This document shows positions 50,401 to 62,335 of a stretch of 64,000 nt of DNA, piece by piece. The notes under the pieces are model-generated. The model made no database searches, was not told the origin of the DNA, and was given only the letters and a program-made list of their open reading frames with translations. The position numbers and the translations under genes are program-made. Positions within the stretch are counted from its first letter, which is position 1; each line of letters begins with the position of its first letter. Source of the stretch: Plectrocnemia conspersa (Eukaryota; Arthropoda; Insecta; Trichoptera; Polycentropodidae); contig VTFK01000137.1 in assembly GCA_009617715.1 (NCBI GenBank), positions 186,001-250,000 on the forward strand, given 5' to 3'.

Positions 50401-51329
50401 CGTGAATTTTATCGTCGTCGTAAGAAATCTTTATATCCGTTTTGTCATACCGTACTATTGAGGCTAACAACTTTAGTAATCTAACGTAAATATTTTGGTG
50501 GCAGATATTGTTATTTTGTGCTCGTTATGCTCAATTAATATTTTTTAATTACTAGTATCGTATTTGCTTAAAAATTAACGGAGAGTACATAAATCTAGTA
50601 TCTATACTATTTTATTAGTTTAAAACCATCTATTTTAAATTAAATATTTTTAAATTTATTCAAATATTGTTGTAATAAAAAAAAAAAATTATGACGCGTG
50701 AGAATAATATTATTGTATTTTATAAAATAATGCAGTATTTCACTGAAATATCATACGGAGGAAATCATAATAACCGTATTTTTTAATTTTTCAAATTTCG
50801 CTTCTGAACTCATTTTTTTTTATTTAGTTATTTAGTACGCAGATGCTGAAACTATTGCTAAAAATGTATTCAAATAAATTACAATCAATTGAGAAAGTAT
50901 CGTGAAAATCAGGCAATCTGTTCTTGAAATAATTGTTGATATAAAAATTAAAGATAAACTTAATTGTACATATATACATATGTGAAGAAAAACTGTAGTT
51001 TAGTTTTTTTTTCAAACAAAACATTTTTATTTTTGATTTTTAAAAAAGAGTGTAAATTTTATTTATAAAATAATTTATATAATTTCTTAGTTTTTATATG
51101 GGTTTTAGTGTGATTTTTAAAAATATTTTTTATAAATACATTTGATCTTGTAGTGCCAAATCTAAATGTCTTTTTTTTCCTATTGAAATGTTAGGACTAA
51201 AAATTAATTGTCATTTAAAAAAATATATTTATTATCTACAAGCGCTAGTAGACCAATAACACGGGTTTCGCGGGTCACTAACCTCTTGTGTCTTTCGAAG
51301 GCCATGAGAAAATATCCCGATTCTCAAAT
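47475..51329 (+). other. first intron of nompC, AT-rich part
   Basis: It opens with GTAAGAAATG. The sequence is extremely AT-rich with long T and A runs. No nested exon, RNA or transposon with recognisable ends was found. Confidence 0.45.
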
Positions 51330-51570
51330 CTAGATCGATGTAGTCTATACCGACTTTTAAAAAGCATTCGACAATGTTTGTAATGAGCTACTTTTTCAAA
51401 AGTTAAGCAACTTCGGTTTTTTGGTTGGTCTTATTAGCTTATTTGAGATAAATAATATATCACTGCAGTCAGTGTGTGAGCTGTGGAAACCAACACTCCG
51501 ATCAGTATTTCGCTCATTCTGGAGTACAACAGGGATCAAATTTGAGTCCGATATTTTTTTTTGAATGGTT
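51330..51570 (+). mobile_element. LINE reverse transcriptase fragment
   Basis: The plus strand reads DVVYTDF-stop-KAFDNV (51337 on), which is motif A of non-LTR reverse transcriptases with a TAA where Lys is expected. ELLFQKLSNFGF follows. After a frameshift comes VSCGNQHSDQYFAHSGVQQG, with the motif B box SGVQQGSNLSP at 51518-51550. The stop and frameshift make it inactive. Confidence 0.75.
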
Positions 51571-52398
51571 ATTATTGTTTGTACAGTAATCATAATAAAA
51601 ATAATTAAGTAATAAAATTCAATTAAAATAAATCTCTACAAATAATGAGAGCAGTTTTTTTTACAATTTTGTAATCATTGCGATTTATGTATTTACTCAA
51701 TAGTCATTAAATCGAATTTATCATAGCTATGACTTTTTATAAACTTATCATATTTACCTGTTATATTTTATTGTTAAAATATAGTAAAAATATTCGAAAC
51801 AAAGTAAAAAGATGATACATATATTACAATTAAAACACAAAATAATACACAAATTTACCTTTTTGTTAATAATTTTTTTTTAAATATCTCTTAACTAACC
51901 TTGAATTTTTTACACTTCCTGTTATATATTAATAAATCAAGTTACATTTTAAAATTATATTATTTTAAGTATTTTAGATTTTTTTTTTGAAAAATTGACA
52001 ATATCTTTAAAGGGATTATTTTGGGGGAAAATATAATGAATATTAAAATATTAAACGTGTTGAAATTTTCTATATATAAATTGAGTCTTAAAGTTGTGTC
52101 AAAAATCTGTTGTACGGTATTATTAATGTATTATTGTTTTATGTGTTTCGACTACAACAATTTCGGCTCTCATATTTTTTTAACATCGTAATAATATTTC
52201 TTGAATAAATATAATAAGTACAAGTTAACCCTTTCTATGCTACAAATAAATATAAAAAAATACCACCGTTGCGACATATTTTCTGATATAATATTTTGTG
52301 CGAAATATTTTAATTAGCCATTAAAAATTACTAAAAATATTTTATTGATAATTAATCCTGTCTTCTCTTCTGCTCAGTGTTGCCATATAGTGAATTTC

Positions 52399-53266
52399 CA
52401 GTCCAGGTCAAAAGCAATAAAGTCGTGCCATCACAGTGAAAACGCTCGATTATCAAGCGTTTATATTAAAACTTTTTATAACAATTTTACGAGTGAGAAT
52501 CGAATAAAGTACATGTAAACCGAATTTTGCCCAATAGAAGATCGCAAAAAACAATTATCCCTTCTCAGAAGTCAAAAATCCACGTCAAAAGCAATAAAAT
52601 CGTGCCGTCGCCGTCGCAGTTGGAACGCTCGTTACCGAGCGTTCCCACTGTGACGGCGCCGACACGTTTTTATTGCTTTTGCCGTGAATTTTTGCCTTCT
52701 GAGAAGTGATAATTGTTTTTGCGCTCTCCTATTGACCAAAATTCAGTTTGAAAATATTTTGATCAGCCCTCTTATATTAGAAGTCCATAGTTATATCGGT
52801 AAGGATAGCTATCATATTTTTAAAACATAGTGTAATATCGAAATGCAGACAAATTATGGAGCAATATGTGAAATGCAATATCTGTCTGTGCTTATTTTTC
52901 CCTGAGAGATGAGTTGGCCTAGTTTGATTTTGGACTTTACCTAATGAAAATTCTAAAACTATAATTTGTTTAAGAGCTTTCATTAGGTTAGGTTTGGGTT
53001 TGAACAGATTATCGAAGCTATGGTAATGTCAAATAGAGCTTCATAGATATTTTAGAACAGCATATATTTTCACTAGCGCCTATCAAATAAATCGGTGAAA
53101 AAGTATTTGGGCTTTACTATTGAAAATCTAACTTCACTAAAAAATACACATTCACTGTAACATTTATAGATCGATTTCTCAATAAATAATGATAAATATG
53201 TAAATACATATTACTACATATAGAAAAGTTTAAATCATATAATTGTACTTGCACCTATCAGATCAT
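52399..53266. repeat. palindromic repeat family, copy 3, with extended flank
   Basis: A palindrome of about 235 bp is centred on 52633-52634 (GGAACGCTCG, spacer TTAC, CGAGCGTTCC). It has the same arm words as the 6.9 kb copy. The right side continues for about 520 bp matching 36.32-36.85 kb. Just to the left, 52405-52460 holds a decayed half-copy with its own hairpin (AACGCTCGATTATCAAGCGTT-like). A 60-codon frame across the palindrome is a by-product. Confidence 0.8.
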
Positions 53267-55341
53267 TTATATTTTCGCTGGTAAAAATATATATCTACTG
53301 GTAAAAATGTATTCCAATATGATTTTACTGAAATAACATATTTTTTTAAATATTAATAAACACATGAAAAATGTGTTATTTATTTTTTTGCTGCTTAAAT
53401 CTGGTTGCCAATTAACCGATAATTAAATTTGTAAAAACATTAAATTTATATAATTCGGCTGGTGTTGTCGATGATTTTTCTTTATTTCTTTACCTCTTCC
53501 TTCGGTATTCGATCAGAATTTTTAGATCAAATACCTAAATCTTTTCTCTCATGCCTAATATTTTTTAAACGTTCAAAAAGCAAATAAATTTGCAAACATT
53601 TTTTTTGTAAAAGTACTACCTATAAAGTGGGTATTTTTGAAGGCAATGTTCCACTCCTTTTATTTATTATACAATATATATATATAAAAAGGGCTAAAGG
53701 AACATATACCTAAAATATATCAGTATATAGGTACATCTTAAACAACTGTAGTTAAGTTTAGATTCATTATTTAAGGTCAGTTTTTACTTTTTTTTATACA
53801 TATATTCTTGCTATATTTTTTTTTCCAAAGTCTCCCCCTCCCTCTCGGCAGGCCTGAGTATGTGTATACTACTTCTTGTTAAGTTCCCTTAAATTAATGA
53901 CTTTTTACATAAAATATCTACTAGATATCATTTAACTTTATTAAATAAATTTTATTTAGATTCACAGAAATAGTTATCATGGTTTGCATTTTCAGTTCTC
54001 TACTAAATAACTAGAACAAATATATTTCCACATAATTTATTTTGATCAAAAAGTGTTTCACGTAGTCATCCGTCCGAGGCTCAACTCTTATGATACAGTT
54101 TCAAAATATAATTAAGCTCGTCATTTATAAATTGTTCGAGCTTTGATACTGTATCATCGGCTATGTAAACGTACGTAACTAAATATAACACGGCATAACT
54201 ATGATAGTTAATTTAAAGTTGGCGATAGAACCCATTCGGATCGGCGGCGCTGTTTAATCGTTGCAAATTGATGGTAAACAGAAACGAGTTGCATTCGTGC
54301 GTGTTGCGTTGATGATGACGTTAATTGATTATTTTTGATGAAAACTTTCCGTGTCTTGGTACACGTGGAGGTATTTTATACCTATTTTACTACGGAGCGA
54401 ATCGTGCCAGCGAAACTTCCCCCTGTTTAGTTCCATCCTCGTCTTTCGCTCCCATTTCTCATCCGCCATTTCGTTGATTGTTAAGGCAGTCGTAAACGCA
54501 GACGGGAAAAATATTAATATGTATTTTATTTGTATAATATAGCGCTTTTCAAGCAATTCATATTATTCAAATTGCTTTCAAGTTGATATTTTCTGTAGAG
54601 ATCAATGTTCTTTTAACATTCAAACAAAATATATAATATTAGTATTTATTGTAATTTTTTGGTGTGACATAGCAAACGTTAATACAAATAGTTACAGTGT
54701 TTGGTTCAACATCATGTTTCGTATAATATACATGCGGAAATTTAAAAGTTAGATTATTTATTATATGCTGATTGAATGAATGTGTTTCATAGTATTTACA
54801 CAAATGCGAATCTGCTGTCATTGCAAAAAGACCTGAAGGCAAGTGTCACATTCTTATAGAACACATTATATCAGAACTCTTGTCTGACAAAATTCCATTA
54901 CAGTCTATACGGAGGTGTTTTATTTAGAAATCTTTCTTTAGAGAACTTGGAAGTGTCATTCAAAAAGTTTGCAATAGGGCATTAAAGATTCTCGGATTTT
55001 TTAAGCATTTGACCGGAACAAAAATGCATTTTATGAACGGAAATCTACTAAGCATACCTGAAAGGACCTAAACAAACGATACACTTAGTGCCATTACAAA
55101 TACAATGGAATGCATTGTATGCTATGTTAATCAAATTTGCGGCAGTTACACGAACCCGAAATTATACACTTCATACAAATTTCAGAATTGCTTTGTGTAT
55201 TATAGCCACTACACAAAATATATTTTATTTAGATATTAATCGACAGTATCTAATAGTTTGTTTTCGCCCTAATTCATAGCATTGCATAATAGGACGAACA
55301 AAGGATTTCCCCTAACTCGAGTAATTAGAGTATATAAGAGC
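53267..55341 (+). other. nompC intron, no gene recognised
   Basis: It is AT-rich except for a patch at 54230-54500. That patch carries two overlapping frames on opposite strands without motifs. A structured hairpin lies at 54090-54157 (separate entry). Confidence 0.4.
54090..54157. repeat. two-stage hairpin
   Basis: The outer stem is ATGATACAGT (54090-54099) with ACTGTATCAT (54148-54157). The inner stem is AAGCTCG (54114-54120) with CGAGCTT (54137-54143) around a 16-bp loop. Both stems are perfect, and both fit one fold. It may be a small MITE or an RNA hairpin. No target duplication is evident. Confidence 0.55.
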
Positions 55342-55413
55342 GTTCTAAACTCACTTTAGAACACTCCTGCCACTACGCTTTTTATTTTGAACAAATAGAA
55401 AGCGTAGTGGCAG
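55342..55413. repeat. two adjacent perfect hairpins after a TATA-like word
   Basis: GTTCTAAA-CTCAC-TTTAGAAC (55342-55362) is followed after 4 bp by CTGCCACTACGCTTT (55367-55381), whose exact inverse lies at 55399-55413. GAGTATATAAGAGCG lies directly before them. The following 55422-55469 resembles 27411-27455. The layout suggests the promoter and leader of a retroelement or other mobile element, but no coding part is attached. Confidence 0.6.
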
Positions 55414-55764
55414 CCGAACTCGTACTAAGCAGAGCTAAGCCGAGTATCAACCGAGACAACCCGTAGAACAGGCCCGGCCAAGAAGTCGATCGATCATGAA
55501 ACAACGTATCAAAATATTCACAGTTGATAATCGTTCTAAGCACGTTGTTATTTATTTTGACGCGGTTGAATTTGCATAACGCTTATAAATATTTATTGTT
55601 TTTTTTCAAACAAATATTTTTTTAATAATATTTTTTGTAGATTATGAGTAATCTAAAAAAAGACAAAAACTTATTATTTCCATTAGGAATTGGGATTAAT
55701 TGATTTGATGTAATGGTTCAATTGTGACATTTTAATCTGATTTTCCTAATAATATCTCCTATAG

Positions 55765-56386
55765 TGAATATCTATTTATTTATTTATTTTATTAATTTAT
55801 TTAGCTTAATAGCTAATCTTTACATCTAACAAATTTAGTAAACATATATAAAAATATATAAAAAATACATAACAGAAAGTAAAAAATAAAAATATACAAT
55901 AATAAAGTCTTAATATTATAATTTATTTCTATATGTACGAAGGTGTTTTTTTATTCCATTTATGAAACCCGTTATATTTTTGCTGTTTCGGATATCTCTT
56001 GGAAGACTATTATATAAATCAAAACCTCCGTACATAATTCCCCTAGCCGTACTCGTTTTCTTATACTTAATTATCTTTAAATTTTCTCTATTTCTAGTAT
56101 TATATTTATGTACATCTTTATTTCTTATTAAATACTTATTAAAATATTCTGGTAACATATTATTTTCTAACTTATATATAAATACTAAAACATTCATAAT
56201 CAATATTTCTTGAACATTCAACCATTCTAATCTATCAATTATACTTTTACAATAAGTTAATCTATTTTTATTTAAGATTACTCTCATTGCCCTATTTTGT
56301 AATTTTGCAACATTTGTTTATCTAATTTATTTAATATATTTAATAGTGTTGCACAATAATTAAAATGGGGCAATATTATACTATCT
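55765..56386 (-). mobile_element. 3' end of a non-LTR retrotransposon
   Basis: From 56386 the minus strand reads SIILPHFNYCATLLN (reverse transcriptase thumb region). After one missing base it continues in an open frame from 56287 to 55916 with RAMRVILNKNRLTY, VHKYNTRNREN, ARGIMYGGFDLYNSLPRDIR and a basic end. This is the typical C-terminal tail of CR1/Jockey-type LINEs. About 110 bp of untranslated sequence and a (TAAA)n-like tail near 55770-55800 close the 3' end. It is 5'-truncated, as is usual for LINE insertions. Confidence 0.8.
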
Positions 56387-59300
56387 GGCTAAGGAAATCT
56401 TGTTTTTGACCCTAGTAGCGAGTTTAGCAAGAAGGTGGAGGGTAACAGTGTTCGTGTGAAAAGTGAGAAGAGAATCAGCTTGTTGCCAGTTTGCTTTGCC
56501 CGCTGCGGCCTAGTAGCTATGTGTGTGTTTGTATGTGTGTGTCACGCTGTCGCGGATAAATTTACATAACGCGTATTAAAATTATTTTGTTAGATATTTA
56601 TGGTGTTTTTTATTTATAACAATTTGTAGTGGATCATAAATAATACAAAAAAGAAAAAACGTGTTATTTTTATGTGTAGTTTTTGTTGCAATAACCAACA
56701 AAAAAAATTTGAAACGCCATTTTAAAAAAGTCGCATATTAAAATTTAACCTGATTTTCTTATTTATTTTGAAATAAGGAAGAAGAAGTTACAATGACTAA
56801 AATTTAGTTTAATTAGTTAGCAAAAGATTATTTTAAATTCAATTGAGCATACTTTCCAAGCAAATTATTAAATAGCTAAAAAAATGCAAAACTTTTTGAT
56901 GACAAAATTGTTAAGAAAACATTTATTAAAGTCGTTATTTGATCCATTGTAAATTTTAAAAACCAAACAAAATAGAAGAAACACTATTCAATATATACAA
57001 GTATATATAAATACAGTTATATATAAAAGTATAAAAAAAAATTGCAAAAAGTAAACGGACATTTTATAAAAGATAATTATCGATGTGTTTTATTTTCTTT
57101 ACAATTGGATCAGATGTCGGTGATATTGATTAATAATTATTTAGTAGAATGGTATAAAATAACCATTGAAAATAAATCTCCTGATTTTATTAATTTGGCA
57201 AAATAAATTAAAGTACAAATTTCACTAAACACAGAATCGATAAAATGATCAAAATCAACAAAAGCAAATTTATTGTTTTTCATGATAAGTGTTTCGATTT
57301 TACTATCTATTAATTTTTAATACCCTCCCCTTTATGTTATCTGTTAACCCATAGGGCTTAAGTATGCTTAATATTACGGACATTCGATTTTTTTTATTTA
57401 AAAGTCGATCCCAACAATTAACTCCCTGCCGTAGAAGACCAAGAAAGCAGCTGCTTTCCACTTCTTGTTAAGCCACCTCCAACTATGGTATTACCGGAAT
57501 CTAGAGTTCTTGACGACTTGGAAATTTCGTTACGCAAAAACACGATTACAAATTGTACGTGAATATAAAATAATCACTAATAGTTAACATATGGATATAG
57601 CGTTGTGCGTTTTTATTTTTGGCTAACTATATTTATTAATATAAATTTACCAATACACATATAATAAATATTAGTTATGATTAATATTTTTACTAGTGAC
57701 AGTAAATTAAGTAGTAATTCTAGTGTTTTTCTGAATTCATCTTTAATATGAGTTATTTACAAAAAACGTAAATTACACCAGTTTTATCATTTAATTACTG
57801 TTAAGTTAAAAAAACAGTTGTATTTATTTTTCCACTTGAATAATAATCTAGAAGCATAAAGTTGATAAGTGTTTATTTGAATCATACAATGGGCAATTTA
57901 GTTAAGACAACTTTTATTACTATAATTATACATTATAATATAGCGTATATCATTTTTAATCGTAAATATTTTAAACAAATAATAATATTAATATTTATCA
58001 TTATAAATAAAAATCAACATACTCGTATTGTACACATTAATTAATGCAATAAAAATATGAATGAAATAATATTAGACCATAATACAGATAACATGTTTTT
58101 GTTAATTTTTCTTATTTTTTTTAATATGATTCATCTCAAAATTAAATATTGAATATTTATAAAGCATTATCTTCAATAATTTTGTGTCACTGTATAAACA
58201 TTTTTCAACATTGTATAGTCTTTCAATTTTCGAATCTTAATTTATTAAATTGCCATATAAATCACATATAAATAAATCTTTGAGATGTGATCACCACGAA
58301 TTATTTTAAAGCCTAATGAAAAGCCCTTTGCCCTTGTCAGATCAATTTCCGCGATATCAGATCGCAGTCGATATTTCACGATTGCTAGTAATAAAAAAAC
58401 AATAAAAAAAATAAAACAAGCCCTAACCTTGTGCAAATCTTCGTCATCTCACGCGCGTGACTTTGGCGACAAAGGGCCTAAAGAACGTTTTGCACCACAC
58501 GGTACTTTTCATACATACGATAACTTTATCTTGATTCCAGCCAGCAGCGATTGCCTATTGGGCCAACCTATTCCACACGCTATCGCATCGACATAACAAT
58601 TCCTCTCAACCACCACCAACCACCACCCCGGGCAAGACTGTACCATTTTTTCGGCCCTGGAAGACCCTATATTAATTTCCGAATGTCGCTCGTCTTCGGT
58701 TTCCTACCGAAAGCAGCCCGTTTGTTTTTATTACATGCCGACGATCGATCAAATATTTTATTATATCTACATATTATACATGAACGCGAGATCGCTTTGA
58801 GCTTTCTTATAAAAATTCGAGTTCGTGATAAGAGAACATAAAGGCTTGCTCACTTGGAACGTGTCGAACTATTGTTCGGCGTATTGTACATAGGATCGTT
58901 GCCAATTATTTATAAAACAAATCCTGGTAATTGAACAAAATGATTTTTTCCTGCGATAGATTTGCCAAATACACGCATTTGCTTATATAGATATATAGAA
59001 AATATATTTGCCTAATGGGCTCCGCGCCTAAATTTAAATTGGGACCGGCCAATAAAGCATGACTATGTCGTTATAAGCATGCAAAGTTTTCACGAAATTA
59101 GGTAATTCTCGCCGATGGGAAAACGCGTCGCATTCGACTTGAAAATCGTTAATAGTGATCGAAAAGTTGGAAAATCGCAGATAGTTACCGGTAAAATTGA
59201 CGCTTTTCACGTAAACACAACTGAAATGAGCCTAATCGATTGCTTGGTAATCGAAATGTAGATTATGATATATAAATAGAAATAAAACATTAAGGAAGTT

Positions 59301-60331
59301 TAATTACGAAAATAAATGTCAATCGTCAACGCTCATAAGATTAAAGATAACTTTGCAAAACACGTAATAGGATTAATATCTAATTTAATAAAGGTTGTTC
59401 CGCGTCTGAAGGCTTTATATTAGAAACAAAGTTCAGAAAAATAAAAAAAAAAAGAAAATTAAAAAAAATCTTTTAATTATATATGTTTTATTAGGTATGT
59501 TTATTATCTTTGATCTTACCCAACTAAGTTTCTTTTGTGTATGTTAAAACATACATAAATACATAGAAAGTATTGCTAAACATACTGTCAAACATTTTTA
59601 TAGGTTGTTATCTAGTTTTATTTCCATTATGGTAATTATTTAGAATTTTGTTTTAAGGAAACCAAAATTCTAAAATTGCTATAAGAAATTTCATTTCCTA
59701 TAGCAGTAAAGATCACTGTCACTTGCTCACATCGAAGTGAATTTAGATGTGTATAGTTTTTTATTTTGTTGTTATGTTATCTTTAAGAATAATTACTGGT
59801 TAATTTGTTCTTGTAAAAGTTTTTTTGCTAAAAATAATTACCTAAATATTTTAATATACTATTTTAGTGTAATTTCTTAGGATTTTTTTGCATGTTGAAT
59901 GTTTTAAAGTTTCTACTTTATTTTCCTATTTAATTTTTATTTAACGTTATATTATATTTTGTATAATTAAATAATTAGTAATTTTCTTCTTTTAATATCA
60001 TTTTTGTATATACGTTACCATAAATGTATATTACCTAATTTAACTTTTAGGTCAAAAGTACTTAATAATGCAAGTAATGATAAAAAAAATTTTTGACCCC
60101 TTCATTGACACTAAAAGTAACACTACAAAATCTCACTGAAAGTATACGTGAAACAACTAAAACAATTCTAGATATAAAAGAAGCAGATGATTTTAGAAAA
60201 TTTTACTTTTAAGTCTAAAAGACTTTACATATTCGTTGATTTTAGTTATTAGTAATGATTTTTCTCGAGAATTATTTCTCAAAAAAGATGCCAAAAGAAT
60301 ATTAAATTGCTGATTTCTCTTAAATTAAAAT
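56387..60331 (+). other. nompC intron, gene-free
   Basis: 56545-56770 is loosely similar to 55545-55760, so the LINE end may separate two related repeats. 56390-56560 and 58440-58870 are GC-richer but have no coding motif. A minus-strand frame at 58436-58245 and a plus-strand frame at 58551-58841 were not accepted as genes. Confidence 0.4.
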
Positions 60332-60470
60332 CACTTATATTATTACATATTTTTGTAAATTATTACAACGGCTTTTTTTAAAAATACACACTTATATTAT
60401 TACATATTATTTAAATTACTACAACGGCTTTTAGAATTTTTAAAAAATACTTATATTATTACAATTTTTT
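60332..60470. repeat. tandem repeat, unit about 57 bp, 2.5 copies
   Basis: The words ACTTATATTATTACA at 60333, 60390 and 60449 and ACAACGGCTTTT at about 60366 and 60422 recur with a spacing of 57-59 bp. The copies differ by small A/T indels. Confidence 0.7.
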
Positions 60471-62194
60471 TAAACCGCTGCTTAAAAAATGCATGTCAGT
60501 GCCATATGTTTGAAAATATGCTTTTTTTTCTTGAAAGCTTTTAATATAAGTCGGAAGTATTTAAATGGCATTTTTCTAAAATACTACAATTAGTCTTATC
60601 GTTGCATTGGTAATTTAAGAATCACATTAATAATCAGATAAAAAGAAGCCGCTTCGCGCGGGAATCGGCAGATTGCAAAAATGTATAGTGATTTTCCTAA
60701 GAGTAACACGAAAAAATTTGTCTGTCGGCGAATTTAAATCTCGTATTTTCAATGATGCAAAGAGGAGTTTAATCTTTATATTATTATAAATTTAAGATAT
60801 GTAAAGTCGCAACAGCTATTATTGACAATTTTTCTACGATTCAGATATAAATACAGGGAGCACAAAATTTTTTGTAATATGTTATTGTCCTATTATTTAC
60901 GTACGTTATAAAAAAATTGACCTGTTAACTCCATATTTTTTTATTATTGTTTCTCAAATATGTTGCAAAGGTTGATTATTTATAGTAATATTTATTTAAT
61001 CTAAACTTTAAATGGTTCGCCTCTGTATATTATATAAAAATATACGGTATGCTAAAGAACAGTTAACGTCTATTTGTATATGTGTATATATTTTTATTAT
61101 CGTGGATATATTTTTAATTTGTGCATATTTTATTGATTATATTATACTCTTTCCGTATTCCTCCTTGAATTAACATAATATCTTAGCAACCATGTCGTTT
61201 TAAAATATAAAGATCACGCAATACGTTTCATCAAAAGAAACACGTCGTTTGTGGGTCGTCTATCGTAAAATCAAAAAATTCAATATTTATACAATGAATA
61301 AATAGTTTATTTTATTTAATTAGTATATACATATAAGGTTTTCTTAAATAAAAATAATATCATATATGTATTTATTATAATATTATATATCTAAGATATA
61401 TTTTTGTGAACGTTTAAGTTGCCACTTTTTGCCACAATGTAAAAATTTCACACTGATTTCAGCTGTATCATTAGTTTCTTAGTAGCTCAATTTTGATCTC
61501 TTACTAAGACAAAATTCTGAAAAAATATTTATTAATTACATTTTTTATGCCATATAAAAATGCTGAGTTGCTTTTTCAAAAATATAATTTTTATCATAAT
61601 AATGTATGTAATATATTAATGTAATTAGTTTTGATTTATTGCTTTTTATAGTCCATTTATTTATTTTTACGGCTTTTTGTGAAACTTACTTCTATACATT
61701 ATTTCGCTGTTTTTTGTTACATAATATATATAATATATGTTTGCGACAAAGATCAAATCAAAGATCAAATCAGCAACTACATTAATTACAAAATTTATAA
61801 ATTCTACTCTAACAAAAAATATTAAATAAAATCTATAATTATTGGTATTAAAAAAAAAATACAACAGTAAACTTTTTCATCACTCTGGTAACAATTTTTT
61901 ATTCTATTATAAAACATTCTAGTAAAAAAACATCTACATTTGTAAATTCATATTTATAATATAGAGCTTAAAATCTGATTTTAGCCTCTTAATTTAAATT
62001 TTTAAATTTGAGATGTATTTTATTATATTATATTCAATCAGTAACTTTAAACGATTTTATAGTATTTTATTAAATATAAACTCATTTTGACATACGCTTG
62101 CTCGGTGTGGGTAACACCAGTAATACTGTTTTTTTTTCTAAAATATACGTCATTAAAATAAATCTATGATGACAATCAACAGTACGCCTAATTA
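60471..62194 (+). other. nompC intron, nothing recognised
   Basis: AT-rich, with no motif-bearing frame on either strand. Confidence 0.4.
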
Positions 62195-62335
62195 TTCAAG
62201 TGGCATTTGTAATACACCACAGTATCGTTGAAATTTATTTTATTTGAGATTTTGACTCTACCCCAAAGTTGAATCCCGTAAGTCCAGATTAGTTTTAGTA
62301 TTTTTCTTAAATAATGAAGCTGACAATACAGCGGA
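62195..62335 (-). mobile_element. Jockey-type LINE fragment
   Basis: The minus strand reads RKILKLIWTYGIQLWGR, with WTYGIQLWG at 62286-62260. This is the signature of the thumb region of Jockey-clade reverse transcriptases. A shifted frame then reads LWCITNA, which also occurs just after this point in the family. Stops follow. The fragment is short and inactive. Confidence 0.7.

Noticed and set aside
52527..52709. 60-codon plus-strand frame
   Set aside because: Runs through the palindromic repeat, so it reads one arm and then its inverse.
58551..58841. 96-codon plus-strand frame, His/Pro/Arg-rich
   Set aside because: No motif, no splice context, GC-rich patch only.
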